This document shows, piece by piece, positions 55,375 through 64,000 of a stretch of DNA of 64,000 nucleotides. Location: contig JADJCM010000001.1 of the NCBI GenBank assembly GCA_016703225.1, forward strand, positions 1,736,001 through 1,800,000, given 5' to 3'. Within the stretch, counting starts at the first letter, position 1. The number at the start of each line of letters is the position of its first letter. The DNA comes from Lysobacterales bacterium (GTDB taxonomy: Bacteria > Pseudomonadota > Gammaproteobacteria > Xanthomonadales > Ahniellaceae). A program made the translations under genes and the position numbers. The notes below the pieces were generated by a model, which did no database searches, was not told the origin of the DNA, and worked only from the letters and a program-made list of their open reading frames with translations.

Positions 55375-56814
55375 TCAGGGCACGGCCTCGTAGCCGTTGC
55401 AGTAGATGTCCTCGGCGTAGTCCATGCAGCCGCCAGTTACCGGAACCGCCTGGTGTTCGCAGTGCGCGGCTTCGGGGGTGGATGCGCAGTCGAGCAGGAT
55501 GTCCGGGTTTGCGCTGTCGGCGGCTGCGCTGGCGATCGACGCCACCACCAACGGGTCGCCGCCAACGCGCGAAACGACGCCACGCGCGATGTTCAGGCGC
55601 ACCACGCCCGAGCCGCTGCCGTTGACCGGCAAACCCGCGCTGCGGCTGCACTTCACGGTCTGGCCCAACTCGACGCTGCCGGTGGCGGTGCATGCGGTCA
55701 GCGCATAGCCCGTGCCGGCCTGCAGCGACGCGTAACCGAAGCCCGGCGGCAGTTGCAGCGATACGTAGAAATTTCCGGCTCCGAGATTGCCGACATTGCG
55801 ATAGCTGACGGTGATGCTGCCGGTGTTGCTCTGGATCGGCAGCACCGCGGGGGTGTGCGCCATGCTGATGATCTCGAGGATGGGCGCGGGCGCCGCCTCG
55901 GTCGCGAACGACGCCGAAAAGCAGCCGAGTTGCGTCGGGTTGGCCAGGCAGTCGCTCGGTATCGGCTGTGGTTCGCGGTTGCCGATCTCGGTGCGGATGG
56001 TCAGCGGGCCAGGGATCGGGATGTTGTCAGCGACGCGGATGTTGAAGATGGGCTCGTTACTGCCGACGATCCAGTTGTTCGTCGTGCAGGTCGTCGGGTT
56101 GGCGCCGCTGCAGGTCCAATTGATGCCGCCCCAATCGATCTGGGTGAGCAATGTCACGCCATCCGGCCAATGCAGCTTCATCGTCAGCGGCGCGTTGCCC
56201 TGGTCGTAGCCGGCATTCACCACTCGAACGCGCGCCACCTCGTCATCACCGGCGGTCAGGATGTTGTCGCTGTCGATGGTGATGCGATCGACGAAGACCT
56301 GCGATTGCACGACGGTTACGATGTCCTTCGTACACTGCGTCGTGCCGCCGTTGGTGGTGACGCAGTTCAGTGGATCGGGCAGCGGAAACTGCGCGTTCTC
56401 CATGGTGCCGGTGAACTCGGTCAGGCCGACCGGCGTGAAGTCCGCGGCGACGTCGATGTCGAAGCTGAGCGAGGCGCCGAACAGCGCTGTGGTCCAGTTG
56501 GTGTTGCGCACGCACACCACATCGCGTGGCGTCACCGGTGCGCTGCAGGTGAAGGTGCTGCTGTTGGTCGATCCGTCGACGAAACTGATCCCTTGCGGCA
56601 GCGTCATGCGGAAGGTGATCGGCGCGGTCAATGTGGCGCCGGATACGTTGGTGGCCGAAAGCGTCAAGCCGCCAACGCCGGCAGCGCCGAAGGTGCCGGT
56701 GCCGAGTGGATCGCGCACCGTCAGATTCATGCCGACCATGGCCGACTGCGCGGGGCCGGCGCCAGCGAGCAGGGCGATGAAGATCAGGAAGGTGGGACGA
56801 AGCGCACGTTGCAT
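55375..56814 (-). CDS. Secreted beta-sandwich repeat protein (DUF11-like)
   Basis: 479 residues with a signal peptide (PTFLIFIALLAGAGPAQSA). The mature protein is Thr/Asn/Val-rich with CNxxx-type Ig-like strands (LTLSATNVSGATLTAPITFR; ITVSYRNVGNLGAGNFYVSL) of the kind found in DUF11/conserved repeat surface proteins. Ten or more cysteines suggest disulfides. It ends AEDIYCNGYEAVP, like the short xxNGFE tails of secreted proteins in related genomes. Convergent with the MBL gene, seven bases apart. Confidence 0.7.
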   Translation of the reverse strand: MQRALRPTFLIFIALLAGAGPAQSAMVGMNLTVRDPLGTGTFGAAGVGGLTLSATNVSGATLTAPITFRMTLPQGISFVDGSTNSSTFTCSAPVTPRDVVCVRNTNWTTALFGASLSFDIDVAADFTPVGLTEFTGTMENAQFPLPDPLNCVTTNGGTTQCTKDIVTVVQSQVFVDRITIDSDNILTAGDDEVARVRVVNAGYDQGNAPLTMKLHWPDGVTLLTQIDWGGINWTCSGANPTTCTTNNWIVGSNEPIFNIRVADNIPIPGPLTIRTEIGNREPQPIPSDCLANPTQLGCFSASFATEAAPAPILEIISMAHTPAVLPIQSNTGSITVSYRNVGNLGAGNFYVSLQLPPGFGYASLQAGTGYALTACTATGSVELGQTVKCSRSAGLPVNGSGSGVVRLNIARGVVSRVGGDPLVVASIASAAADSANPDILLDCASTPEAAHCEHQAVPVTGGCMDYAEDIYCNGYEAVP

Positions 56815-56897
56815 GAGGCACTCCCGGAGCGGCGCGCCATGTTCGGCGGGCTCCGGGATGGCGTCATCCCCGCGAATCGGGGGTGTGCGCGGATCGG

Positions 56898-58577
56898 CTA
56901 GCGGCGTCGGCCCGGCATCGGCAGGCGCTGCACGATCTGCTTGATCTTGTGCTTGAGGCGCGCGAAGAACGGCGCGCCCGCGGGTACGGTCGGGATCTCG
57001 GCGGTGATCGGCTGCTGGATGACGACGGCACCGCTGGCTTCGACGCGTTCGCCACGCGGCTTGCGGCGGCGACGGTTGCGGCGACGTTCGGCCTCGGCCG
57101 GTGACTCGCCGGGCACGCCTTCGGTCATCGGCTCGGGACGCGGCTGCGGCGCGGCGGATTGCGTGCGCGGTCCCTCGTGACGCGGCTTCTGGCCGTCGCG
57201 GCGTTCGCCCGGCTTGCGCTCGCCGCGCGAGCTGCTGCCGGCATGCCCCGACCCGGTCGAGCTGCGGCGACTGCTGCCGCCGGAACCGGTGCGGCCATCG
57301 CGGTTCTTGCGGTCGCGGTCTTCGCGACGCTTCGCCGCCGCCGCATCCAGCACTTCGGACAGTTCGCTGCGGCCCTCGCCCGGCGCGCGCTCGCGCTTCG
57401 GTGGCGCCACCAGCATGTCCGGGGTGATCGATTCGAAGGGAATCTTCTGCTCGATGTATTTCTCGATGTCCGGCAGCGACACCGCGTAGTCCTCGCAGGC
57501 GAAGCTGATGGCATCGCCTTCGGCGCCGAGGCGCGCGGTGCGGCCGATGCGGTGCACGTAGTCTTCGGCGTCGTGCGGCAGGTCGTAGTTGAAGACGTGG
57601 GTCACACCGTTGATATGCAGGCCGCGCGCGGCGACGTCGGTGCCGACCAGGAGTTCCAGTTCGCCCTTCTGGAAGCGGTTCAGCAGCGACTCGCGCTTCT
57701 TCTGCGGCACGTCACCGGAGAGCAGCCCGACCTTCCAGCCGTGTGCTTCGAGCTTGCGTGCGACGCGCTCGGCGGCGATCTTCATGTTCACGAACACCAT
57801 GCCGCGCGGACTGCCGACCTTGTGCAGCAGGTGCAGCAGCAGCGGGATCTTCTCGTCCGCGGCCGGGTAGTAACCTACCTGACGCACGCGCGAGACCGTC
57901 ACCGATTCCGACTCGATCACGACTTTCTCGGGCTCGTTCATGTGCTCATAGGCGAGTTCGAGCACGCGATGGCTGAGCGTCGCCGAGAACAGCAGGTTCT
58001 GGCGCTCGTGCGGGTCCGGCATGCGCCGCAGCAGGAAGCGGATGTCCTTGATGAAGCCGAGGTCGAACATGCGGTCGGCCTCGTCGAGAATGACGACATC
58101 GACCGCGCGCAGCGACACCGCGTGCTGGCGCACGAAGTCGATCAGCCGGCCGGGGGTGGCGATGATCACGTCGACGCCGTCGCTGAGCTGGGTGCGTTGC
58201 TTGTCGTAGTCGACGCCGCCGTAGATCAGTGCCATGCGCAGGCCGAGGTTGCGGCCGATCTGCTGCGCATCCTTCTCGATCTGGATCGCGAGCTCGCGCG
58301 TCGGCGCCAGGATCACGGCGCGTGGCTCGTTGTCCTTGCGGTCGGCTCGCGCCGCCTTGGTCAGCAGACGATTGAACATTGAGACCAGGAAGGCAGCGGT
58401 CTTGCCGGTGCCGGTCTGGGCCTGGCCGGCGACATCGCGGCCCTGCAGCGTGATCGGCAGCGACATCGCCTGGATCGGGGTACAACGGATGAAGCCTGCA
58501 TCTTCGAGACCCTTCAGCAGTTGCGGGTCGAGGCTGAAGTTCTCGAAGCAGACATCGGTCAGTGGCTTGTCGGACAT
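56898..58577 (-). CDS. rhlB: ATP-dependent RNA helicase RhlB
   Basis: 559 residues from the ATG at 58,577 (MSDKPLTDVCFENFSLDPQL). All DEAD-box motifs are present: Q motif (CTPIQAMSLP), AQTGTGKT, PTRELAIQ, VVILDEADRMFD, SATLSHR, LVGTDVAARGLHI and YVHRIGRTARLG. The last ~160 residues are Arg/Gly/Ser-rich and disordered, longer than in E. coli, ending RGERVEASGAVVIQQPITAE and a basic tail. It unwinds RNA for the degradosome. Divergent from trxA across a 219-base intergenic region. The neighbourhood is the usual xanthomonad one. Confidence 0.95.
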   Translation of the reverse strand: MSDKPLTDVCFENFSLDPQLLKGLEDAGFIRCTPIQAMSLPITLQGRDVAGQAQTGTGKTAAFLVSMFNRLLTKAARADRKDNEPRAVILAPTRELAIQIEKDAQQIGRNLGLRMALIYGGVDYDKQRTQLSDGVDVIIATPGRLIDFVRQHAVSLRAVDVVILDEADRMFDLGFIKDIRFLLRRMPDPHERQNLLFSATLSHRVLELAYEHMNEPEKVVIESESVTVSRVRQVGYYPAADEKIPLLLHLLHKVGSPRGMVFVNMKIAAERVARKLEAHGWKVGLLSGDVPQKKRESLLNRFQKGELELLVGTDVAARGLHINGVTHVFNYDLPHDAEDYVHRIGRTARLGAEGDAISFACEDYAVSLPDIEKYIEQKIPFESITPDMLVAPPKRERAPGEGRSELSEVLDAAAAKRREDRDRKNRDGRTGSGGSSRRSSTGSGHAGSSSRGERKPGERRDGQKPRHEGPRTQSAAPQPRPEPMTEGVPGESPAEAERRRNRRRRKPRGERVEASGAVVIQQPITAEIPTVPAGAPFFARLKHKIKQIVQRLPMPGRRR

Positions 58578-58796
58578 TCTTTTTCTGTTGCCTTTCGGGT
58601 GCGGCCTTGTGTGGCGCGGATTCGCCCGCATCACCGCGGGCAGGTCGGGGGCGTGCTTGATCCGCTCCCGGGTGGGGGCGACAATCCGACGCCCCCGGCA
58701 AGCGCGCCGGGCCGATCCAGGGGATCAAGGCCGCAGCACGACCCGCGGAGTGTACCGCATGCCCGGCGCAAACCCGCGCCCTTCAAGGAGATTTCA

Positions 58797-59123
58797 GTGA
58801 GCGACCGCATTGCCCATGCCGACGACAACACCTTCGACGCCACCGTCCTGCAGTCCCAGGAGCCGGTTCTGGTGGATTTCTGGGCCGAATGGTGCGGGCC
58901 GTGCAAGATGATCGCCCCGATCCTCGATGATGTCGCCGAGAGCTATGCCGGGCGCCTGAAGATCGTCAAGGTCAACACCGACATCGCCCAGAAGACGCCA
59001 CGCAACTACGGCGTGCGCGGCATCCCGATGCTGTTGCTGTTCAAGGGCGGCAAGGTGCAGGCCACGCATGTCGGCGCGTTGTCCAAGTCGCAACTCACCA
59101 GCCTGATCGACAAGAACCTCTAG
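58797..59123 (+). CDS. trxA: Thioredoxin
   Basis: 108 residues from a GTG at 58,797 with AAGGAG seven bases upstream. The active site WAEWCGPCKMIAP, the cis-Pro RGIPMLLLF and Lys57-type KVNTD region are complete. It reduces disulfides in cytoplasmic proteins using thioredoxin reductase. Length is normal. It precedes rho as in related bacteria. Confidence 0.97.
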   Translation: MSDRIAHADDNTFDATVLQSQEPVLVDFWAEWCGPCKMIAPILDDVAESYAGRLKIVKVNTDIAQKTPRNYGVRGIPMLLLFKGGKVQATHVGALSKSQLTSLIDKNL

Positions 59124-59139
59124 ACCGCATCTCGATGTA

Positions 59140-59238
59140 GGGGCGGCCCCCTGTGGCCGCCCTGCTCGTGGCGCATCGAAACAACGCGTTCGGCGGCGTC
59201 CCCGCATACAAGCCAGGGCGGCCACAGGGGGCCGCCCC
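59140..59238. repeat. REP-doublet: 25-bp perfect inverted repeat
   Basis: The 25-base arm at 59,140-59,164 (GGGGCGGCCCCCTGTGGCCG then CCCTG) is repeated as an exact inverse complement at 59,214-59,238, with 49 bases between. Each arm can itself fold (GGGGCGGCC...GGCCGCCC). Two inverted palindromic units at REP spacing, directly after trxA, suggest a REPIN-type mobile repeat that may also end the trxA transcript. Confidence 0.8.
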
Positions 59239-59429
59239 TTGTGCTTCGGTCGCATCACGCCCGGGCGGCAGCGCAACTCTTGTGCCCGCCGCGAGTGCGG
59301 TGCTAGTGTCCGTTCCCGTCAGAACGCGATGAAACCGTCGCGCGCGACGCAGCCTTCGATCATGAAGGCGTTGACCGGGACGAGATGTCCCGTTGTCCCC
59401 CAACTTCCCCACCGCAACATTCAGCGCTC

Positions 59430-61040
59430 ATGCGCGAGACTCCCGTGTCCGAAACCACTCCGGCGACGAACGCCGATACGCCCGTTTCCGAGCAGCGCAA
59501 CGCCGCTCCCGACACTGCCCAGGGCGGCAGCGAATCCAATGGCAACAGCCAACGCCAGGAAGGCGAGGGCGCTGCCGAGAGCGGTGAAGGCGGCCAGCGC
59601 GTGTCGCGCCGCGAGCGCTTCCGCAAGCGGTTCAAGGACCGCGACCGCGAGCGCGGCCCGCGTCCCAACAACGACGGCATGCCCGCCGACCAGGGCGATG
59701 GCGAGCCGGGCGGCAACGGCGAGCGCGAGTTTCAGCCGCCGCAGCGCCAGAACTACACCATTCCGCCGGATGCGCCGACCAGCCTGACTGCGCTCAAGCG
59801 CATGTCGCCGGCGGCGCTGCTCGATCTCGCCGAGAAGATCGGCATTCAGGAAGGCGTGGCGCGCGCGCGCAAGCAAGACGTCAACTTCTCGGTACTGAAG
59901 GTGCTCACGCGCACGCCGGAAGGCATCGATGCCGAGGGCGTGCTCGAAATCCTGCAGGACGGCTTCGGCTTCCTGCGCGCCTTCGAAGCCTCGTACCTGG
60001 CCGGTCCCGACGACGTTTACGTGTCGCCCTCGCAGATCCGTCGCTTCAACCTGCGCACCGGCGACTACATCACCGGCAAGATCCGCTCACCGAAGGACGG
60101 CGAACGTTATGTCGCGCTGCTGAAAGTGGACGCGATCAACGGCGAGCCACCGGAAGCCAGCAAGAACAAAGTGCTGTTCGAGAACCTGACGCCGCTGTTC
60201 CCGCGTCAGGCCTTCCATCTCGAGCGCGGCAATGGTTCATCCGAAGACATCACCGGCCGCATCCTCGACTTGATGGCGCCGATCGGCAAGGGCCAGCGCG
60301 GTCTGATCGTGTCGCCGCCGAAGGCCGGCAAGACCATGCTGCTGCAAAACGTCGCCCAGGCGATCGTGCACAATCATCCGGAAGCGCACCTGATCATCCT
60401 GCTGATCGACGAGCGTCCGGAAGAAGTGACCGAGATGCAGCGTTCGGTGCGCGCCGAGGTGATCAGCTCCACCTTCGACGAGCCCGCGTCACGCCACGTG
60501 CAGGTCGCCGAAATGGTGATCGAGCGCGCCAAGCGTCTGGTCGAGCACAAGAAGGACGTGGTCATCCTGCTCGACTCGATCACCCGTCTGGCACGCGCCT
60601 ACAACACCGTCGTGCCAAGCTCCGGCAAGGTGCTGACCGGCGGTGTCGATGCGAATGCACTGCAGCGACCGAAGCGGTTCTTCGGTGCCGCGCGCAATGT
60701 CGAAGAGGGTGGTTCGCTGACCATCGTTGCGACCACACTCGTCGATACCGGCTCGAAGATGGACGAGGTGATCTACGAAGAGTTCAAGGGCACCGGCAAC
60801 ATGGAAGTGCACCTCGACCGTCGCATCACCGAGAAGCGCGTCTATCCGGCGATCAACATCAACCGCTCCGGCACCCGCCGCGAAGAACTGCTGATCGACC
60901 CCGACCTGCTGCAGAAGATCTGGATCCTGCGCAAGCTGCTGCATCCGATGGACGAACTGGCCGCGATCGAGTTCCTGCTCGACAAGATGAAGGACACCAA
61001 GACCAACGAGGAGTTCTTCAAGTTCATGAAGCGCGGATGA
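59430..61040 (+). CDS. rho: Transcription termination factor Rho
   Basis: About 536 residues; start uncertain (ATG at 59,385, ATG at 59,430 or GTG at 59,445; none has a strong ribosome-binding site). Residues 1-115 are a Gln/Arg/Glu-rich low-complexity N-terminus absent from E. coli Rho. Then come the Rho_N SAP-like helices (LKRMSPAALLDLAEKIGI), the RNA-binding CSD (GFGFLRAFEASYLAGPDDVY), the P-loop SPPKAGKTMLL, Walker B VVILLDSITRLARAY and the R-loop region RREELLIDPDL. It ends transcripts using ATP. A clear terminator follows. Confidence 0.97.
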   Translation: MRETPVSETTPATNADTPVSEQRNAAPDTAQGGSESNGNSQRQEGEGAAESGEGGQRVSRRERFRKRFKDRDRERGPRPNNDGMPADQGDGEPGGNGEREFQPPQRQNYTIPPDAPTSLTALKRMSPAALLDLAEKIGIQEGVARARKQDVNFSVLKVLTRTPEGIDAEGVLEILQDGFGFLRAFEASYLAGPDDVYVSPSQIRRFNLRTGDYITGKIRSPKDGERYVALLKVDAINGEPPEASKNKVLFENLTPLFPRQAFHLERGNGSSEDITGRILDLMAPIGKGQRGLIVSPPKAGKTMLLQNVAQAIVHNHPEAHLIILLIDERPEEVTEMQRSVRAEVISSTFDEPASRHVQVAEMVIERAKRLVEHKKDVVILLDSITRLARAYNTVVPSSGKVLTGGVDANALQRPKRFFGAARNVEEGGSLTIVATTLVDTGSKMDEVIYEEFKGTGNMEVHLDRRITEKRVYPAININRSGTRREELLIDPDLLQKIWILRKLLHPMDELAAIEFLLDKMKDTKTNEEFFKFMKRG

Positions 61041-61134
61041 TGAAACGCGGCTGAGATACCCGCGTCATCGCGCCGTAACCCGGAGCGGTCAAGCTGATTC
61101 CACCCGCCGGCACGCGGGATTGCTCGTGCCACTC

Positions 61135-61158
61135 AAAGCCCGCTTCGCAGCGGGCTTT
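61135..61158. terminator. Strong stem-loop terminator after rho
   Basis: AAAGCCCGCT (61,135-61,144), loop TCGC and AGCGGGCTTT (61,149-61,158) make a perfect 10-bp stem, then TGTGCTTTT. It lies 94 bases after the rho stop and before the next gene. Confidence 0.85.
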
Positions 61159-61327
61159 GTGCTTTTGGGCTCGTCCTGGCTGCGGGACAGGCCGGGCCGA
61201 TTCGCCATCGATGCGTCCCGCAATCGGGACGCCATGGCCGAAGCTGCGCAAAATGTGCAGTAAAAACAATGGGATATGGTTTGGCACGCGAACTGCGATC
61301 GGGGCGCGTCACCCCCAGGAGTTCGCC

Positions 61328-64000
61328 ATGTCCCGCCTCATTTGTTGCCTGATGCTTGCGTTCAGCACCTTTTTCCTCGCATTGGAGGGCCGAGCGGCCC
61401 CGCCCGCGCCCGCAGCCAGTGCGCCGGATTGGCGCAGCGAGGGCTTCGTCGGCGCGTTCGCGCCGGATGCCGACCAGGCAAGCTTTGGTTTGCGCGCGCC
61501 GCAAGCGGACATCGCGGTCTACGCCGACGGCAGTCTCGCGTTCGCACTGCGCGCCGCCGACGGCGAGCACCGCAGCTTCAAGGTGCTCGTCGAGGGCTAT
61601 GGTCGCTGGAGCTCGCCCCAAGGTGCGCAGCGACTGCCCGACACCGTGCAGCTGCTGACCGAGGCGGGGCCGACGCCCATACCGCGATTCGCCGAACTGG
61701 GCATGCGCGCACGCGATGGCGATGTCCAGTACCGTTTGCGCCGCAATGAGGCCGGGTCGGCCGAGCAGCTGTTCGTGATCGCTCCGGGCGTCGATGCCGC
61801 ACGCCTGACCCTGCGCTTTGAAGGCGTTGATGACGTTGCGCACCGCGATGGCGGTGACCTGTCGCTGGCACTTGGCGGCGAGACGCTCGCCTGGTCGGCG
61901 CCCAAGGCCTGGCAGTTCGGCGCAGACGACAGCATCGAACCCGTGCGCGTGCGCTATCGCATCGATGGCCATCGCGTTGCGTTCGACTTCGGACGCTACG
62001 ACCGCAAGCGTGCGCTGCATGTCGATCCCTATCTGGCGCGGACCTATCACGGCGGCAGCGGCGAGGAATTCGCCATCGAGAATGTTGTGGCCCAGGCGGA
62101 TGGCTCGTTGCTGATGTCGGGGCAAAGTGATTCGCTTGATCTTCCCGGTGTCGGGGCCATGCCGCCGACGCGCTTTTCGTATGTGTCGCGCCTTTCGCCA
62201 GATCTTTCCCAGCGCCTGGCCACACTGGTGTTTCCACCAAGTGCCAGCGGCGGTTTCCTCGGCTTCCCGCTGAAGCTGGCCTTGCATGGCCCGTCCGGTG
62301 ATGTCTTCATCGCCGCAAGCGGTGGAACCAGCGCGTATCCATTGCGCGTGTGGCGTTTCTCCGCGGACCTGGCCTCGCAGTTGGCCGCTCGCATCCTTTC
62401 CACAGATCACAGGGACCATGCGCTGCGCGCCCTCGCCGTGAGCAGCATGGATGCCTCGCTGTATGTCGCCAGTGGCTACGCTGCGAGCGACGACTACCTG
62501 CGGCCGTATCGCACGCGCCTGTTGCGACTGCCGATCACGTTGGTCGGCATCGAGGACCAGCGAATCGTCCCGAACCTCATCGAGAACGGGTTGGCCGTGA
62601 GCACGCAGTTGCCTGGCCCTGTGTACGCTGCATTCCATCACGCTACGGACGGTGATTGGTATGGCGAAGCAGTGCCGAGCTTTGGCGCCGGTCGCGGCGT
62701 GCTGATCCGCGAGTTCAGCCCCGATCTGCAATCCACCTACACCGACCGCACGCTGGTCGCTCCGACCGGAACACTGCAAGCCGTCCGCCTGCTCTACGAC
62801 GCGTCCCGGGCTTCGATCCTGTTGCTCGGTGATACCAATTCACCCGACCTGCCGCAGGGTTCGAGTCCAGGCGCGGAGACCGAGCTGCGCGGCAACCGGG
62901 ACCTGTTCCTGGCTGCTTTTCCAGCTGCGGGTGGGCATGAAGCCCTGACCTATCTGGGCGGATTTGGCGACGATGACGCGGTGGACTTTCTGGTCCACGA
63001 GGACGGATTGCGGGTGCTCGGCAGTGCGTGTTTCGAGGGCAGCGGTGTTGCCGCCAGCGACCAGCACTGGCTGCCCGGCATCGACGGAGGGTTGCTGCCG
63101 CTGCGACCCCGCAGCGATCGCGACTGCAGCAGTTTCCTGAGTCTGCTCGACGGCAATCTGAACGCGATCCGACGCAGCACCTGGCTTGCCGACGCTGCGA
63201 CCGCAACCGCCTTCACGTGGCGGAATGGACTGGCGCTAAGCAATGGACAGAACGCGCTGGCAACGGCCGGGAGTGTCGGATTGGGCAGCGGCTGCAGCGG
63301 CAGTCTGGTGGATGGCGGGTTCTCGCTGCCGGGCGCCGTGCAACCACAGGCCGCGGGCGGCTGCTCGGAAGCATTCGTGGAAACGCTGACCCGCGACATC
63401 GCGGCAGCGGTGAGCTTGCCGGGTGGCCACTGCGGGAACACGGTGACCACCAATTGCGGAGCGGCGATTCCCGACAACCAGTTCTTCAACAACTGGCTGG
63501 ATTCGAACCGGACTGTGCTGGGCTGTGGCTACGTGCGCGGCCTGCGGGTCGGCGTCGACATCGCCCACACCTGGGTCGGCGACTTGACCGTGACGCTGCA
63601 TGCACCGGATGGCAGCTCGCGCGTCCTGCTCGATCGTCCGGGTGTGCCTGGCAGTACCGTCGGTTGTGGCGACGAACACATCCGCGCGGTGTTCGACGAC
63701 CGCGCCGATGCCGACGCCGAGAATGTCTGCGCTGCCAGCCCTCCAGCCAGTCACGCGATCCTCGGGACCTTTCAGCCGGCGCAAGCGCTCGCCGGCTTCA
63801 TCGGCAAGGCCGCGGATGGCGCCTGGCGACTGCGCGTCGTCGACAGCGCCACGGGCGACGCCGGCACGCTGCAAGACTGGAGTCTGGAACTCGACTGCAG
63901 CCCCACGCCGATCGCCAGCGCCGATCTCGAAGCCAGTTTCGTATCGCTGACGGCTCCCGGGGTAGGCAATGCCATCGTGCCCGGCATGCCGTTCAGCTGG
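61328..64000 (+). CDS. Secreted beta-propeller-like protein with P-domain (partial, runs off the window)
   Basis: 891 codons without a stop to the window edge; ATG at 61,328 with CAGGAG upstream. A signal peptide covers residues 1-27. The N-terminal ~235 residues precede RALHVDPYLARTYHGGSGEE, the start typical of SBBP-type beta-propeller repeats (xVDPxLxYSTxLGG). Blades with ADGSLLMSGQS, SGDVFIAASGG and YVASGYAASDD follow. Residues ~705-860 form a proprotein-convertase P-domain: YVRGLRVGVDIAHTWVGDLT, VTLHAPDGSS and GTLQDWSLELDC. It is probably a surface or secreted protein; no protease triad is seen in the available part. The rest lies outside the window. Confidence 0.8.
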   Translation, partial: MSRLICCLMLAFSTFFLALEGRAAPPAPAASAPDWRSEGFVGAFAPDADQASFGLRAPQADIAVYADGSLAFALRAADGEHRSFKVLVEGYGRWSSPQGAQRLPDTVQLLTEAGPTPIPRFAELGMRARDGDVQYRLRRNEAGSAEQLFVIAPGVDAARLTLRFEGVDDVAHRDGGDLSLALGGETLAWSAPKAWQFGADDSIEPVRVRYRIDGHRVAFDFGRYDRKRALHVDPYLARTYHGGSGEEFAIENVVAQADGSLLMSGQSDSLDLPGVGAMPPTRFSYVSRLSPDLSQRLATLVFPPSASGGFLGFPLKLALHGPSGDVFIAASGGTSAYPLRVWRFSADLASQLAARILSTDHRDHALRALAVSSMDASLYVASGYAASDDYLRPYRTRLLRLPITLVGIEDQRIVPNLIENGLAVSTQLPGPVYAAFHHATDGDWYGEAVPSFGAGRGVLIREFSPDLQSTYTDRTLVAPTGTLQAVRLLYDASRASILLLGDTNSPDLPQGSSPGAETELRGNRDLFLAAFPAAGGHEALTYLGGFGDDDAVDFLVHEDGLRVLGSACFEGSGVAASDQHWLPGIDGGLLPLRPRSDRDCSSFLSLLDGNLNAIRRSTWLADAATATAFTWRNGLALSNGQNALATAGSVGLGSGCSGSLVDGGFSLPGAVQPQAAGGCSEAFVETLTRDIAAAVSLPGGHCGNTVTTNCGAAIPDNQFFNNWLDSNRTVLGCGYVRGLRVGVDIAHTWVGDLTVTLHAPDGSSRVLLDRPGVPGSTVGCGDEHIRAVFDDRADADAENVCAASPPASHAILGTFQPAQALAGFIGKAADGAWRLRVVDSATGDAGTLQDWSLELDCSPTPIASADLEASFVSLTAPGVGNAIVPGMPFSW

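Noticed and set aside
55180..56901. Open frame of 573 codons antisense to the secreted repeat protein
   Set aside because: Val/Arg/Gly-rich without motif; the opposite strand codes a protein with signal peptide and regular strands.
61133..62779. Open frame of 548 codons antisense to the P-domain protein
   Set aside because: The plus-strand frame has a signal peptide, ribosome-binding site and P-domain; the reverse has none.

Overview
The window looks like a chromosomal segment of a high-GC gammaproteobacterium of the order Xanthomonadales. The main evidence is the rhlB / trxA / rho arrangement at the right (rhlB divergent from trxA, with rho just downstream), together with codon use and several signal-peptide-bearing surface proteins of the kind common there. 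No rRNA, complete tRNA or CRISPR array was seen.

Bases 1 to about 49,737 look like accessory DNA. At 49,694-49,737 lies the 3' part (anticodon loop to CCA) of a tRNA, probably tRNA-Gln(CTG). It has no matching 5' half and sits just upstream of a tyrosine integrase (48,091-49,446) that reads leftward. I read it as one end of an integrative element; the other end was not found and probably lies left of the window. To the right (50,107-64,000) come hipBA, an acidic-insert outer-membrane protein, yajD, a metallo-beta-lactamase-fold protein, secreted proteins, rhlB, trxA, rho and a large P-domain surface protein cut by the window edge.

Inside the accessory part, left to right: a small membrane protein and a WYL regulator; a DUF3368 (PIN-like) toxin with its antitoxin and a palindromic operator; a degenerate copy of the WYL C-terminus; two PcfJ-like paralogues flanking a small Cys-containing protein; two opposite-strand paralogues that I align to the FtsZ/tubulin fold but which lack the glycine-rich GTP-binding loops; an orphan array of 23-bp-spaced repeats; an Mrr-like nuclease; a DUF3267 membrane metalloprotease; a free-standing relative of a domain from phage polyvalent proteins; and some gene debris.

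Next is a tight five-gene operon of 16.6 kb (14,051-30,702): a lipoprotein, two giant proteins of 1,932 and 2,231 residues without a recognisable family, a Tat-exported DUF1501-like protein, and a secreted protein with the metal-ligand pattern of LAS/M15 peptidoglycan peptidases. This operon and the FtsZ-like pair are the best candidates for undescribed systems.

Then comes an insertion-sequence graveyard (30,754-34,296): an IS630-type transposase gene split by a complete IS1634-family element with exact ends and a 6-bp target duplication, an IS21-type istA fragment, and a broken second IS1634 copy. It is followed by a type I restriction-modification locus. There hsdM is intact, hsdS has lost its N-terminus and is split by an IS4-family element with a 9-bp duplication, and hsdR has a one-base frameshift, so the locus is probably inactive. 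A YgjP-like metalloprotease closes that cluster. A MoxR AAA+ ATPase / VWA-metallopeptidase pair and the integrase complete the island.
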